This document shows, in pieces, positions 20,797 through 31,452 of a DNA stretch of 64,000 nucleotides. This DNA comes from Synaphobranchus kaupii (Eukaryota; Chordata; Actinopteri; Anguilliformes; Synaphobranchidae). Location: the NCBI GenBank assembly GCA_029718625.1, contig CM056383.1, positions 17,446,722 through 17,510,721 of the forward strand, given 5' to 3'. Both the position numbers and the translations under genes were made by a program. Positions within the stretch are counted from its first letter, which is position 1. Each line of letters opens with the position of its first letter. The notes beneath the pieces were generated by a model. The model worked only from the letters and a program-made list of their open reading frames with translations, searched no databases and had not been told where the DNA came from.

Positions 20797-23700
20797 ATGC
20801 TGGCTACAGGAGCAGTAAGAATTCATAGTTATGATTTTGTTAGGTTGTTTTAGAACTCCGAACAAACGAATCCTTTCATATTTACCAGGAGGGGTAGATT
20901 GCGGCTAAACTAATAGCTAGTACACTGCTTGCCTAGCGAAAGGGTAACGCTAAGGTGAGGGACTTGGGTCTACAAGTTAGCCAAGAGCCCTCAGTTAACG
21001 TATAGCTAACAACCTAACGTTTTGTGTGTACACTGCATTTCCCCTTGTATGGTTAGCTACAACAAGTTCGTTTGCTAAGTTGCTAACATTAGCCAAAGTT
21101 AATTCGTACAGTGAGTGTTGAATTTTATTAGTTAGCTAAGCACGCAAAATGTGCACTAATGTGTTTTGTTATTTAGTGTCTATAGCTTTCTTGGTCTGAG
21201 GTTCCTAACCTTGGTCCTGGGGGACCCCTAATGTATGCTGGTTTTCGTTCCACAGTTGCAATCACAAAATGTAATTTCTTTCTTAATTAGGTGGATGTTT
21301 AGAGGGATTATTTACCCTCTTAAACCACATACAAATCAGAAATAGCTATGCATTCCATGAAGAATAAGCCCTATGTTCACATTGTGCTTATTGTGCTATA
21401 TTGCAAACAATTACGTAAGACATAACAAATATATTTAATTGATGACCGAGGTGATTGGTGAAAATGTGGGCACTAAAACTAACCGTTTGTTGAAGAATGA
21501 AGAATTGTAATATTAAGCAAATGACAATAAGTCAAACCTGCATTGTGTTAATAAGTTTAAGGGAAAAATTATGAAAGAACTTAAACATGGGTTCAACAGC
21601 CTAATTACGAGCCTATCGGTTTACCTCAGTCTATTTTGATCAGTTAAAATAAATGTACTTCTTTTTACATAATTGTTTGCAATATAGCACAATAAGCAAG
21701 ATGGCCAGTTAGATTTTGGCAAGTGCATTTCTGGATAATTCTTATTGGCTGGACTTTTGGCACAATTGACAGTAATGTTGCAGCTGAAAAAAAATCTGTA
21801 AATGAGGGGACGTAGTTTAGAGTGTGAGCAGAAAAAATCTGTAAACGAGCAGGGCAAATTTCAGTGCCGGACTGAGTTTTGAGTGTGAGAAGAGCAAATC
21901 CATACGTAAGCCAGGGGAATTCTGGGCTGCATTTGGATGCAAATTTTATACTTTCTTCTTGTCGTTCCCTTCCCTTTGCTTCAAGCGGAATGCCCAAAAT
22001 ACCAAGATGAAATATGGCAGTGGGATTCGATTCCAATTTAAGAAAGGGGAGGGAGTAATTGTATTCTCTCACTCCCTCATTTATCCTCCCTTCCACCAAG
22101 GGTACAAAGTGCAAGCTTCCAGCAAGAATCCCAAAATGCAAAACTCCACACAGAAAAAGTGGGCAGTCGCATTTCAACTCTATGGAGTAGCACTTCCTAT
22201 ATTGGTTGCGAGGGCCCTTGCAGAGCACCTGTCACAAAATGGCTCACTCGAGGGAAGAGAGCAAGGGAAGGGAACGTGTTAAATTGGGTCCGAAGGCAGC
22301 CCTGCTCTCAAATTCTTTTCTTGCGCGCTCTGACTTTTGGCATTAAAGTGACGCTATATATATCAACAATGTACCACCACCGTGCACAAAGATGCAGACG
22401 GTGATATCCGGCAGCCACTTCCTGTGATAGTATATGTGGCGACCACAGAGTTTTGACCGAGAGCAACTTGCCAGGCAGTGTCAAGCCTTGGGTTAGGATA
22501 GCAGTTCTCCCTGGTGGACACTAGAAGAATCTAGATAAAGTTGTCTTTCAAACTTGTAAATACCCAAACTGTTATTACATCACATTCACGTGCAGACGCT
22601 TTTATCCAAAGCGATGTACTATAAGTTCATTCCATAGGTCAATGAAACGACTGCAGACAGGTCAGATAAAGTACCGTTCTATCATAATGTAGCAGCTATC
22701 CATAGACATGACCATTGAGTCTCATCCACATAGTAAACATTGGCTAAGGTTTAAGGCTACGTCAGTAAGACATGATAAACTACAACATCATAATCAAGAC
22801 ACTCGTGTTACATGAGTGTTAGAGAATTAAGGTACAGGATACAAGAAACAAGTGCTACATGAAATCCGTATGAAATTATATTAATCCAGGGTGGCGGATT
22901 GCAGTAATTTGCTTTGCACTCTCTCTGGGACACTCAGAAGTTACCACTCATTTAGGGTAAATTTGGGGACCTGTAACATTAGCTAGCTACCATTAATATT
23001 ATGTGGTCTGTATTTGAGTGTTTGCTATTTGTATGTTTAACTCTGGAAGTTCTCATGGCACAAGTTCAGCAGTGTACCATCCGCCATTCTCCTGTCACCC
23101 CCCTCTGTTCACTTATTTTTTGCACACTGTGTTTGGTGACTTTAAGGCAGTGAGCACAGCACTGGCGCAGGTGGATAGGGAAAAGATATATCAGTGGATC
23201 AATGAGCTGTCCAGCCCGGAGACCCGGGAGAATGCCCTGCTGGAGCTCAGTAAGAAGCGGGAGTCTGTTCCCGACCTGGCGCCCATGCTCTGGCACTCCT
23301 GTGGCACCATTGCGGCACTGCTTCAGGTAAGAACACTGGTTTGTACAGGACACAGTACTTTATTAGCAGAACCTCCTATGTCTAGTGAACAAAAAATGAA
23401 AAGGCCTATAAGTAGTGGCTTAGTATGGTGTTGGGCCACACCTGGCCAGAAGGGCCTGTAAGCGTTGTGGCACATATTCTAACAGCATCTGGGATTGTGC
23501 AGCAGGAACACAACACCACTCTTCCAAGAGAATGTCAATAAACTTATGCTCAGCTGATGGAAGTGGAATATATTGAGGTCTTCTTCAACAATAACCCATA
23601 CATGTGCTGTTGGGTGCAGATGTGGTTACTGAGAAGGCCATTACCCATGGATAACATCAGTGTTGTGCTCCTCAGACCACCTTTTACACCCAGGAAAGAA

Positions 23701-26164
23701 CTTTACATGCAGCACCATTAAGTTTCAGTTGACTTTCCTTTTAAGAGTGTGAGTGCTCCCGGTTTGTTCTAGGACATTCTGGAACCACCAGAACTCTGCG
23801 CTGTTTGTTAGTGCAAAGTTTTTATTTAAATTTCTCAAATCCATTTTTTAAGGTTCAGATGCAAGTGCAAATGTAATGGTGGTTTGCCTTTTTCCCCAGG
23901 AAATTGTCAACATATATCCCTCCATCAATCCGCCCACTCTTACTGCACACCAGTCCAACCGTGTGTGTAATGCCCTTGCACTTCTGCAGTGCGTCGCCTC
24001 CCATCCGGAAACAAGGTGCTCATTTACTGTACCTGTGGTGCTTTTAAAGAGTTTTTGTCTTTTCTGCAGTCTAGGTTGGAAGAAGAGTAATTTGATGCAT
24101 TTCTGGTTTGGCGGTTGTTTGTATGTTTCAGGTCGGCGTTTCTGGCTGCGCACATTCCACTGTTCCTCTACCCCTTCCTGCACACGGTCAGCAAAACGCG
24201 TCCTTTCGAATACCTGCGCCTCACCAGCCTTGGAGTCATAGGTACTGAAATTAAAGCAGTTTTTGTGGTTCTTTTCCAGTGTGAGCTTCTGTGACACAAA
24301 TAGTCTGTGAAACCTGGTGACTGGGATATTGGTGTGACACAAACCACTTCTGTGTGAGCATTAGTACATGGACTAATGAGTGTATTTGTTCTTCGTTGTT
24401 CTCACTGTTCTACAGAACTCTTGCTTTTCAAGCTTGAAGCACCAATCCCTGGGGTCTAGAGGTTCCTGATAAATTATTTTGTTATGTATTATTGTTTGAC
24501 AAGTCACTATTCCCCTTCATCTATTATCAGTGGCTGTCTATTATTCATTCTTTCAGCCAAATAGTAAACATTAGGTGCCCTGAATATAACTTCAGTTTAG
24601 CTCTGTTTTTTCAGTGTTCCTTTAATGTTGTTCTCATTTCACAGCCATAATTTGTGTTCTGTACTGGTTACCTACCAGGACACCACTGACTGCCTTTATT
24701 GGGCTATTTCCAGCATTTCACGCTGTATCTCGTCTTTCAAGTTAAATGTTTTTCCTAACCGTAGGAGCACTGGTAAAAACGGATGAACAGGAAGTGATCA
24801 ACTTCTTACTGACCACAGAGATCATTCCCCTGTGCCTGCGCATCATGGAGTCTGGCAGTGAGCTTTCCAAAACGGTAGGAGCTCTGCTGCTCTTCCACGG
24901 CGGTGCCTCTCCATATTGTCTGTACCCAGAGAATCATGGGAATTTGAGTGTTACTGTTTGGCAGTAATTAACATACTCTTACTCTGTTTTTCTCTCCTGG
25001 TAGGTTGCTACTTTCATACTGCAGAAAATACTCCTGGATGACACAGGGCTGGCATATATTTGTCAGACATATGAACGCTTCTCCCATGTAGCTATGATAC
25101 TTGTAAGTTGAAATTTGTCAGATATAAATAAGTATATTATTGATGCAATGTTCCCTTGTAGGATTGATTGAGAAGTAGGAAAGTAGAATAAGGATAGGGT
25201 TTAATTGTGTTTGTTTACTTACCAGTTATTTGTGTCATATTTAAGGCATTAGTTGAAAAGGACAACATTACCTGTAGAAGAGTTTTTCTGAGACCATTCT
25301 CAGTTTTAAAACCAGGAGTTGAGAGTCTGGGGAATTGTCAGTCACACACATTTACCAGTACTGCTCTGCCCGTGTTCACTCAATTTCTGTTAACAGAAAC
25401 AAATCGATACATCAGTCTAACAGCCTATATAATAACAAACTGGGAGATGACCAGCTAAGTGCTACTATGCAGGCAAGGCTACAACTGACTTTGTTTCCAT
25501 TCTCATTTTCGTAAAGATTAATAGCGATAATAATAATTAGTTGTAAATGTTGGGGCATTGGCCTGGTCCTATAGCATTTGAACTGATTAGCGATGCTGTC
25601 AGATTTGTATCTGGATGTGCAGATGGTGTTGGCTGCACTGATTACATTATGATCTTACACTTTTTCAGGGGAAGATGGTGCTGCAGCTCTCAAAAGAGCC
25701 ATCAGCTCGACTGCTGAAGCACGTCGTACGCTGTTATCTCCGCCTCTCAGATAATCCCAGGTATTGAAAACACACTGGGGGATACCAGACTTTGCCAAAC
25801 AGAGCCTGCCTCCTCTGTCCTCTTCCTGGGAGTCATCAGTGAGGAGCCCTGTACTCCATATACTGTATTGGATGCTTTGTAGCTTGGTAAAACAAGGGGT
25901 TAAGTATATGCAACGTGTTGTCTTGCTGTACTTAGGTATACACTGTCTTGATCACAGCAAACAGTGTATTAACCTTTGACCTTCCCCCTTTCCAGAGCGC
26001 GGGAGGCCCTCCGCCAGTGCCTGCCGGACCAGCTGAAGGACACCACCTTCGCCCAGGTGCTGAAGGACGACACCACCACCAAGCGCTGGCTGTCACAGCT
26101 GGTGAAGAACCTGCAGGAGGGGCAGATCACAGACCCCCGGGGCATCCCCCTACCCCCACAGTAA
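20797..26164 (+). CDS. cnot9: CCR4-NOT transcription complex subunit 9 (RQCD1), complete
   Basis: A non-catalytic armadillo-repeat subunit of the CCR4-NOT deadenylase complex; it docks on CNOT1 and receives peptides from RNA-binding repressors such as GW182/TNRC6 and Roquin. Coding exons: 20797-20814, 23147-23326, 23900-24015, 24132-24241, 24765-24874, 25004-25102, 25669-25760, 25996-26164; all junctions are GT-AG and in phase (894 bp, 297 aa; human 299). The short first exon reads MLATGA, and the protein continues [20 protein letters not shown]. From there to the C-terminus PRGIPLPPQ it is almost identical to human as I remember it. A visible difference is WHSCGTIAA where human has WHSFGTIAA. 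No other tissue isoform is visible. The first intron is 2.3 kb and carries several repeats. An I-clade LINE sits just upstream and a hAT MITE in the 3' UTR. Confidence 0.96.
21220..21705. repeat. Interspersed repeats in CNOT9 intron 1
   Basis: The word aaccttggtcctgggggacc near 21210-21230 belongs to a repeat type common in fish introns. The words cttattgtgctatattgcaaacaatta (21386-21413, given in part) and its reverse complement (21669-21700) form an inverted pair about 290 bp apart, suggesting a small DNA element. No coding sequence was recognised. Confidence 0.4.
22570..22880. repeat. Degenerate SINE-core repeat in CNOT9 intron 1
   Basis: Contains gcagacgcttttatccaaag (22596-22615), a diverged form of the SINE core seen at 18121 and 52203, followed by repeat-like sequence. 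Further core fragments are at about 28097-28127 and 28436-28456. Confidence 0.45.
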
Positions 26165-26418
26165 CCCGAGGCTCTGGGCCTCGCCAGTGCTCTAGGAGAT
26201 GGCAGTGAGGACACAGGAACAGACAGGCAGAGCTGGCCCACTGGACCACCCAGCCTGACAATGCCTGTCAAGTCTTTGCAAAGATTCAAGACAAAAATGA
26301 CTAGACTGTCCTTTTGGTCCAGAAACCAGCTGTGAAGCCAAGCTCCAGGGCTTCCCTGGGGAAGGCTGTTCTGTTTGCATTCTCTTCAGTCTGTCAATGC
26401 CTTTCAGGTAAAGGAGAT

Positions 26419-26634
26419 CAGAATGTGAAATTAACACCAGCCACCAGCCAAATGCTGGTATAAATTTGATTGTGGCTGGTAGATTTTCTACTCGAGCAGC
26501 CATTTTGGCAGGTAACCAGGTTGTGTTATATTGTAAAAGGTAATGTGGCTGGTAAAATGTTGAAAATGGCTGGTGATTTTTAGAATCCAATAGCCACTTT
26601 GGCCAGTGGGTAAAAAAGTTAATTTCATTCCCTG
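26419..26634. mobile_element. hAT-type MITE in CNOT9 3' UTR
   Basis: Termini CAGAATGTGAAATTAAC and, inverted, GTTAATTTCATTCCCTG. Flanks aaggagat (26411-26418) and aagtagat (26635-26642) are an 8-bp duplication with one mismatch. Its body (gccaccagccaaatgctggt, tggctggtaa) matches the element at 45998-46656, with a shorter interior. Confidence 0.8.
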
Positions 26635-27405
26635 AAGTAGATGATGCCTTTGGATGCCATGTTCAGTCTTGGCCTTTAGTTGAACATGATTTAGATTCCA
26701 CAGCGACTGAGTTTTTTGTCTACTGTAAATGCACTGTGCTGTAAAGTACATCTTGTGAAATGACTTGACAAACGTTATGGTGCGGAAGCCACATATTTTC
26801 TCCAACTTGTATTAAATATCTTTTGCTTGCTCTGTGAAGTCTGAAGTTAATTTTCAAGAAAATATATTTTTTCCTGTTTGGACTTTTCATCCAATTTGAG
26901 ATTTTTGACTGTATTTTTGACTGTATTAACAGAATGTAATTTAAAATGTGATTCTTGAGATAAAAGGTTTAAAACAATTGAATTGAACCAGTGCACTTAT
27001 GTATTGTTGCTTGAGATGTTCTATAAACCTCCACTGACATGCAAACAAATTCCAAGACAGTCAGTTTTTAGGAATATAGAACTACGATGTCTACCAGCCA
27101 CATTTGAGCACAGTAGTCATGGTTATTTCATTTGGTTCCATTGGTAGATAACTTGCCAGATTTGTCCAAATGCAATTTCTGTTTTCTGTATTCTGAGCCT
27201 GTGCTTGGTGTTATCTGACTGAGTTCAAGTAACCGACTATCTGTTCTCCACATCCTTCATTGTATTTGGGGTGAGATTCACTAGGAAAGAGTGTGTGACC
27301 ATCCATCATTTGAGGACACATTGTGTGAGCAAATGAAGGTGCATACTTGGGCTCATTGAGCCTTTAGAAGTAATTTCTCTCTGGGTTGGTATACATTGAG
27401 TGATT

Positions 27406-27411
27406 AATAAA
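27406..27411 (+). terminator. Candidate poly(A) signal AATAAA of CNOT9
   Basis: Canonical hexamer about 1.24 kb after the stop codon, followed by a T-rich stretch. Confidence 0.45.
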
Positions 27412-27430
27412 GATTTTTTTCCACGGGTAG

Positions 27431-29370
27431 AGTTGACCCAATTTTAGATTGCCCTGCTCACAACCGCAAGCCTGTTCCTCCAGTGCACCCTCCTCCAGAG
27501 ATTCAGAACATGTGTGTCCTCTGGAGGACAGTGGAGTAACAGGAATCCCCTCATAAAAGTGCAGTTATTGGCAGTTTTACTCAGGATTTAAATTGATAAT
27601 ATATTGACAAAGGTGCCAATTGCAAGGCAGTCCTTCAGTCAGTCCTGCTACAGTGTGTTAGGCACTGAACTGAGATTTGCTGTGTTTCCCATGAGTACAC
27701 CAGCTCACCTGCCTCTAATGGGCTTGGAGTAGCACAGGAAGCTTAGTACGTTGCATTATAAACATAAACAGATGTTTGCATTGGCAGATATTCTGTCCTA
27801 AGAGCAATTAAAGTCTTTGCCACCCATCTGCAGTGGTGGTGAATAAATCTGATGCTAGAAGCCCATGCTATTGCAATATTATTACATTGGTTTTCCTTTA
27901 AAAGTGTTCCCTAAATGAATTAACTTGGGCTCAAACCAAACTCTTGCACATTGTAGTTATGTTTTTGCAAAGGGTTTTGTCCAAACTCGGCTGGACTGAG
28001 TAGTGACCAATCAAAAGAAATATTGCCTGTTGTAACCGAATACTAAAATCTTGCTTTTGTAATGTAAAACTAAATGGACCTTTGGGTGCTGTATTACATT
28101 ACATTAATTTAACAGATGCTCTTATCCAGAGGAGAACTTTAGAACCGAAGTGCACCACCTGATTTACCTCAGTCACAGTGCCAGACCTGGCTAACAGGTT
28201 CAGAAATCATGGATTTTAGGACTGTTAGGCATTAGCGGGTACAGCATGTTGTCAGGATTTACCAAGGCAAACAGGTCGGGTATTATTTCCAGGACCATGT
28301 AAATTACTTCAAGCAAAAAGCATGTGATCAAGGAGGTGGAAGTTAAGTATGAGGTACCAGAAGACACACATTTACTCAGCCCTCAGCCCTGAAAAGCCAC
28401 GCCACACTCTGCTAGTCTTACATTATGTTTACTTATTCAGCAGATGCTCTTATCCACAGCCTTCTATAGCTTATGTATGCACAGAGTGCTTAGGCCAACA
28501 CTAGTTAGAAAAATGGTCTTTATTGCAATCAATACAATGCTGTTATGAACATATTATTCATGACATTCATTTTGGAATTCAGCATGCATATATATTTTTT
28601 CTTTTTTTAAAGTCAAAAGTAAAAGTAATATGATGTGAATTGTGATTAATTACACTTTTATTGACACCTACAGACCCCAGAATGTATGTTTTTTTAAACA
28701 GTCCCCGTCACCACCCCCTTTCTGTCTCGCCCCAGAAATGTCACCACTGAGACCTTGAATTGAGGCAATGTAGGGCTTGCTGTCTAAATTAATTCATTGC
28801 CCTCTTTATTTAGTGGAGCGCTTTAATTGTTTCCATCCCATGTGCCCTAGCCCCCCTCTACACACCCCTCTCCATCACTCCCCAGGCACCAGCTGCTCTG
28901 CCGCATGCGAGCACTGCAGAATTACCGTATTACAAGATCCTTCAGCTTCTCCTCAGCTCCTGCACACTTACACTGCTTTCACAGTCAGGAAGCGATCATC
29001 ACAATTTCCTGCTCTTTCATAACATTTTTGCAAACGAGGTTGCTGACATTTGCACATGAAAAGGTAACAATTTATTGTACACCTAGACTAGTGCATCTGC
29101 AAGAGAGAGATGGAGAGAGAGGGTACAACAGAGGAGGGAAGGAAACCAGGAAAAGGAGCACAAATGCAGTGCAGGAAATGACAGGAAGAAAAGAGAGGAG
29201 GAGGTGCTTGGGTGGCAGAAGGGTATGATTCGGCAGTGTGAGGGAGAGAGGGAGTAATGGAGAGAATGAGACGGGGAGGGTGAGGGAGGGGGGAGGGATA
29301 AGAGCTAAGAAGCAGGGAGGGGGAGAGAGGGAGGTGTGAGAGAGAGAGAGGCTAAAGGAGAGGAGTGTGC
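27431..29370. other. Intergenic stretch CNOT9-PLCD4
   Basis: No gene recognised. It holds two diverged SINE-core fragments (about 28097-28127 and 28436-28456) and, from about 29100 to 29355, a purine-rich (gagagag, gggagg) tract that could lie in a promoter region. Confidence 0.4.
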
Positions 29371-29545
29371 CTCAGCACATGACGGTGCTGACTGGTGATC
29401 ATCTGTTCCCAAGGCTCTGCAGTCAGACAGAGCATCAAGAGGCTGAGGCAGGGCCAGTGCTCCGAGGCCACTCCCTGCCAGAGCTCCAGGGAAGCACTTC
29501 CTCTCCGCAGTCTCCTCCACCCCAGGGATGCTCCTCTGCTAGGTG
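29370..29545 (+). other. Possible non-coding first exon of PLCD4
   Basis: GC-richer sequence ending in gctgctag-like sequence before gtgagtg (donor-like, near 29541) and following the purine-rich tract. PLCD4 needs an upstream exon, because its first coding exon at about 31429 starts after an acceptor-like ttggtag. No direct evidence links the two. Confidence 0.25.
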
Positions 29546-30609
29546 AGTGTTTACAGCTTCCCCCAGCAACCCATCCCACTGTCTGCATGGGACATATTTG
29601 GACTGAGAAGGGTGGAGCGTACTGAGGACGGATCTATTAGCTTCTCTTTGTGCTGCTGTGACCTCAGTATTGAGCTGTAGGTTATGTGCTGTTGTTGAAG
29701 AATTTCTGTCAGGTCTTTTGTGACCGTTTTATTAATGAAAAATAAAGAGACAATGTGATTTATGAATTGATGTGTTCTCTTTGTTCTTTTTGGTGTGTTC
29801 ACACAGCTGTGAGAGTAAGTGCTTTGTTTACAGATGTTGTTTTGGCTGCTGAGTGAGGCCAGTGCGGTTATGGTTCATCAGGGTTTATGTTTTTCAATAT
29901 TTTGTCTTTTGTGATGCTTTCTTCATTTGTGCCATGAGGTCTTAGTAATGATAAAGCTATTGTGCATGGCTCAGTTGAATTACATTGATTTTAGACTTGG
30001 ATATGGCCACTCCGCATCGTGTGACTTTATTTCCCATCTGGTGTATGATAGATTAAACTCTCCCCTTGCCAGAAGTGTCTCTCTTGGTCTCTGATGGGAA
30101 TTAATTAATTATCCCCAGAGACTACCCTATAAATCCACCAAAATAAGTTTGCTCTTTGTTTGAAGTAAATTATCATGAGCAATAGGGAAGCACCTTTATG
30201 GCAACACAAAGCTGGGGTCAGAGTGGCTTAAGTACAGTGAGATTGTGGGCATTGGGCTAATGAAGCTAACCACATTTTTCAGCCACGGGGCATTGGGCTA
30301 ATGAAACAGGCCCCAATGTTTAGCCATGGGGCATGGAGCTAAGGAAGTCGGCCCCAGGTATCAAACTTGTGTTGGATGGGTAATGCTTGGCATACTATCA
30401 ATGCAGAAAAACACACAGCTATGTGATGTTCTGAGACCCACATCAGTGAACTGGTTCCATGTGGAACATGTCTACATATTCCATGTATTCCATGCGCAAC
30501 ATTTCTACATATTTCTGCTTATTTACTTTGATGAGAAATGTTTGTGGTTTATAGTGGTATGAAACAGAGATTAAGATTGATTCTATCTGCAATTCCTCAG
30601 TCCCTTTGT

Positions 30610-30645
30610 TGTGTGTGTGTGTGTGTGTGGGGGGGGGGGGGGGGA
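30610..30645. repeat. (TG)n and poly-G tract
   Basis: The run gtgtgtgtgtgtgtgtgg passes into about 16 G. A second poly-G run lies at 30716-30729. Confidence 0.9.
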
Positions 30646-31452
30646 ATTATTATAGTAAAAAAGAAACAGCAAGAGCACAGCACTGAACCAAAGCAAATAA
30701 AACTGCAGTAAAATAGGGGGGGGGGGGGGCACAGGATGGTCTCTCACTGGGCCCAGGGCCCACACCGTCTTGCTGCATCAGCGCAGTCTGGGACTCCAGA
30801 TGAATGGCTTATATAAGGCTGGGTTTCAGAGACACCTCTCCCTCCCCGCTGCCCTCTTATAACACTGGTGCGATGGGGGGGGGTTCCCATGCGTCAGTTT
30901 CCTCAACCAATTAGAGCGTAGAGGAAACCCTGAACTGATTCTGATTGGGTGCTTCCTGCTGTTGGTAACTGCAGTGTCCACGAACACTAGCCAATCGATA
31001 ATTTAATTACCTGAAATGTTGTTTTGCTGATATTTTGCTTTAAGACTATGCTGAGCTCTCTGTTTAAAGAATGGAAAATTAAACCTTACTGTGATTAGGA
31101 GACTAGAGAAAGCTATGCTTCTGCCATGTAAGGCTAACAGAGAGTCGGACCTCAAACGCTAAATTAAGCGGTGTATGTGCAAACTATAATTTTTTTTATT
31201 ATGGTAAAAAGGGGAAAATACCAGAGGTAAAACCTTATACATGTATATACAGTATGTGTGTATATTAGCAATACCTCCAAACATACTATACTCATTTTCT
31301 CTCCAGTTGTTTCTTTCTCTGTTTATTTTCTGTTATAATTGCACAAGTAGATGGAATACCAACTACATGTGAGTTCATACTTTTAAATACATTTGAATGG
31401 AAACTGTATTAATTAATGTCTTTGGTAGGCAGCGGTTGTGACAGTAGAAGAA

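Larger units (their letters stand above)
26165..27430 (+). other. CNOT9 3' UTR
   Basis: Non-coding sequence between the CNOT9 stop and an AATAAA poly(A) signal at 27406-27411; an earlier ATTAAA lies near 26812. It contains the hAT MITE at 26419-26634. The true cleavage site is not visible in the genome alone. Confidence 0.5.

Noticed and set aside
21665..22228. 187-codon minus-strand ORF in CNOT9 intron 1
   Set aside because: No recognisable domain, lies among interspersed repeats, not linked to any exon.
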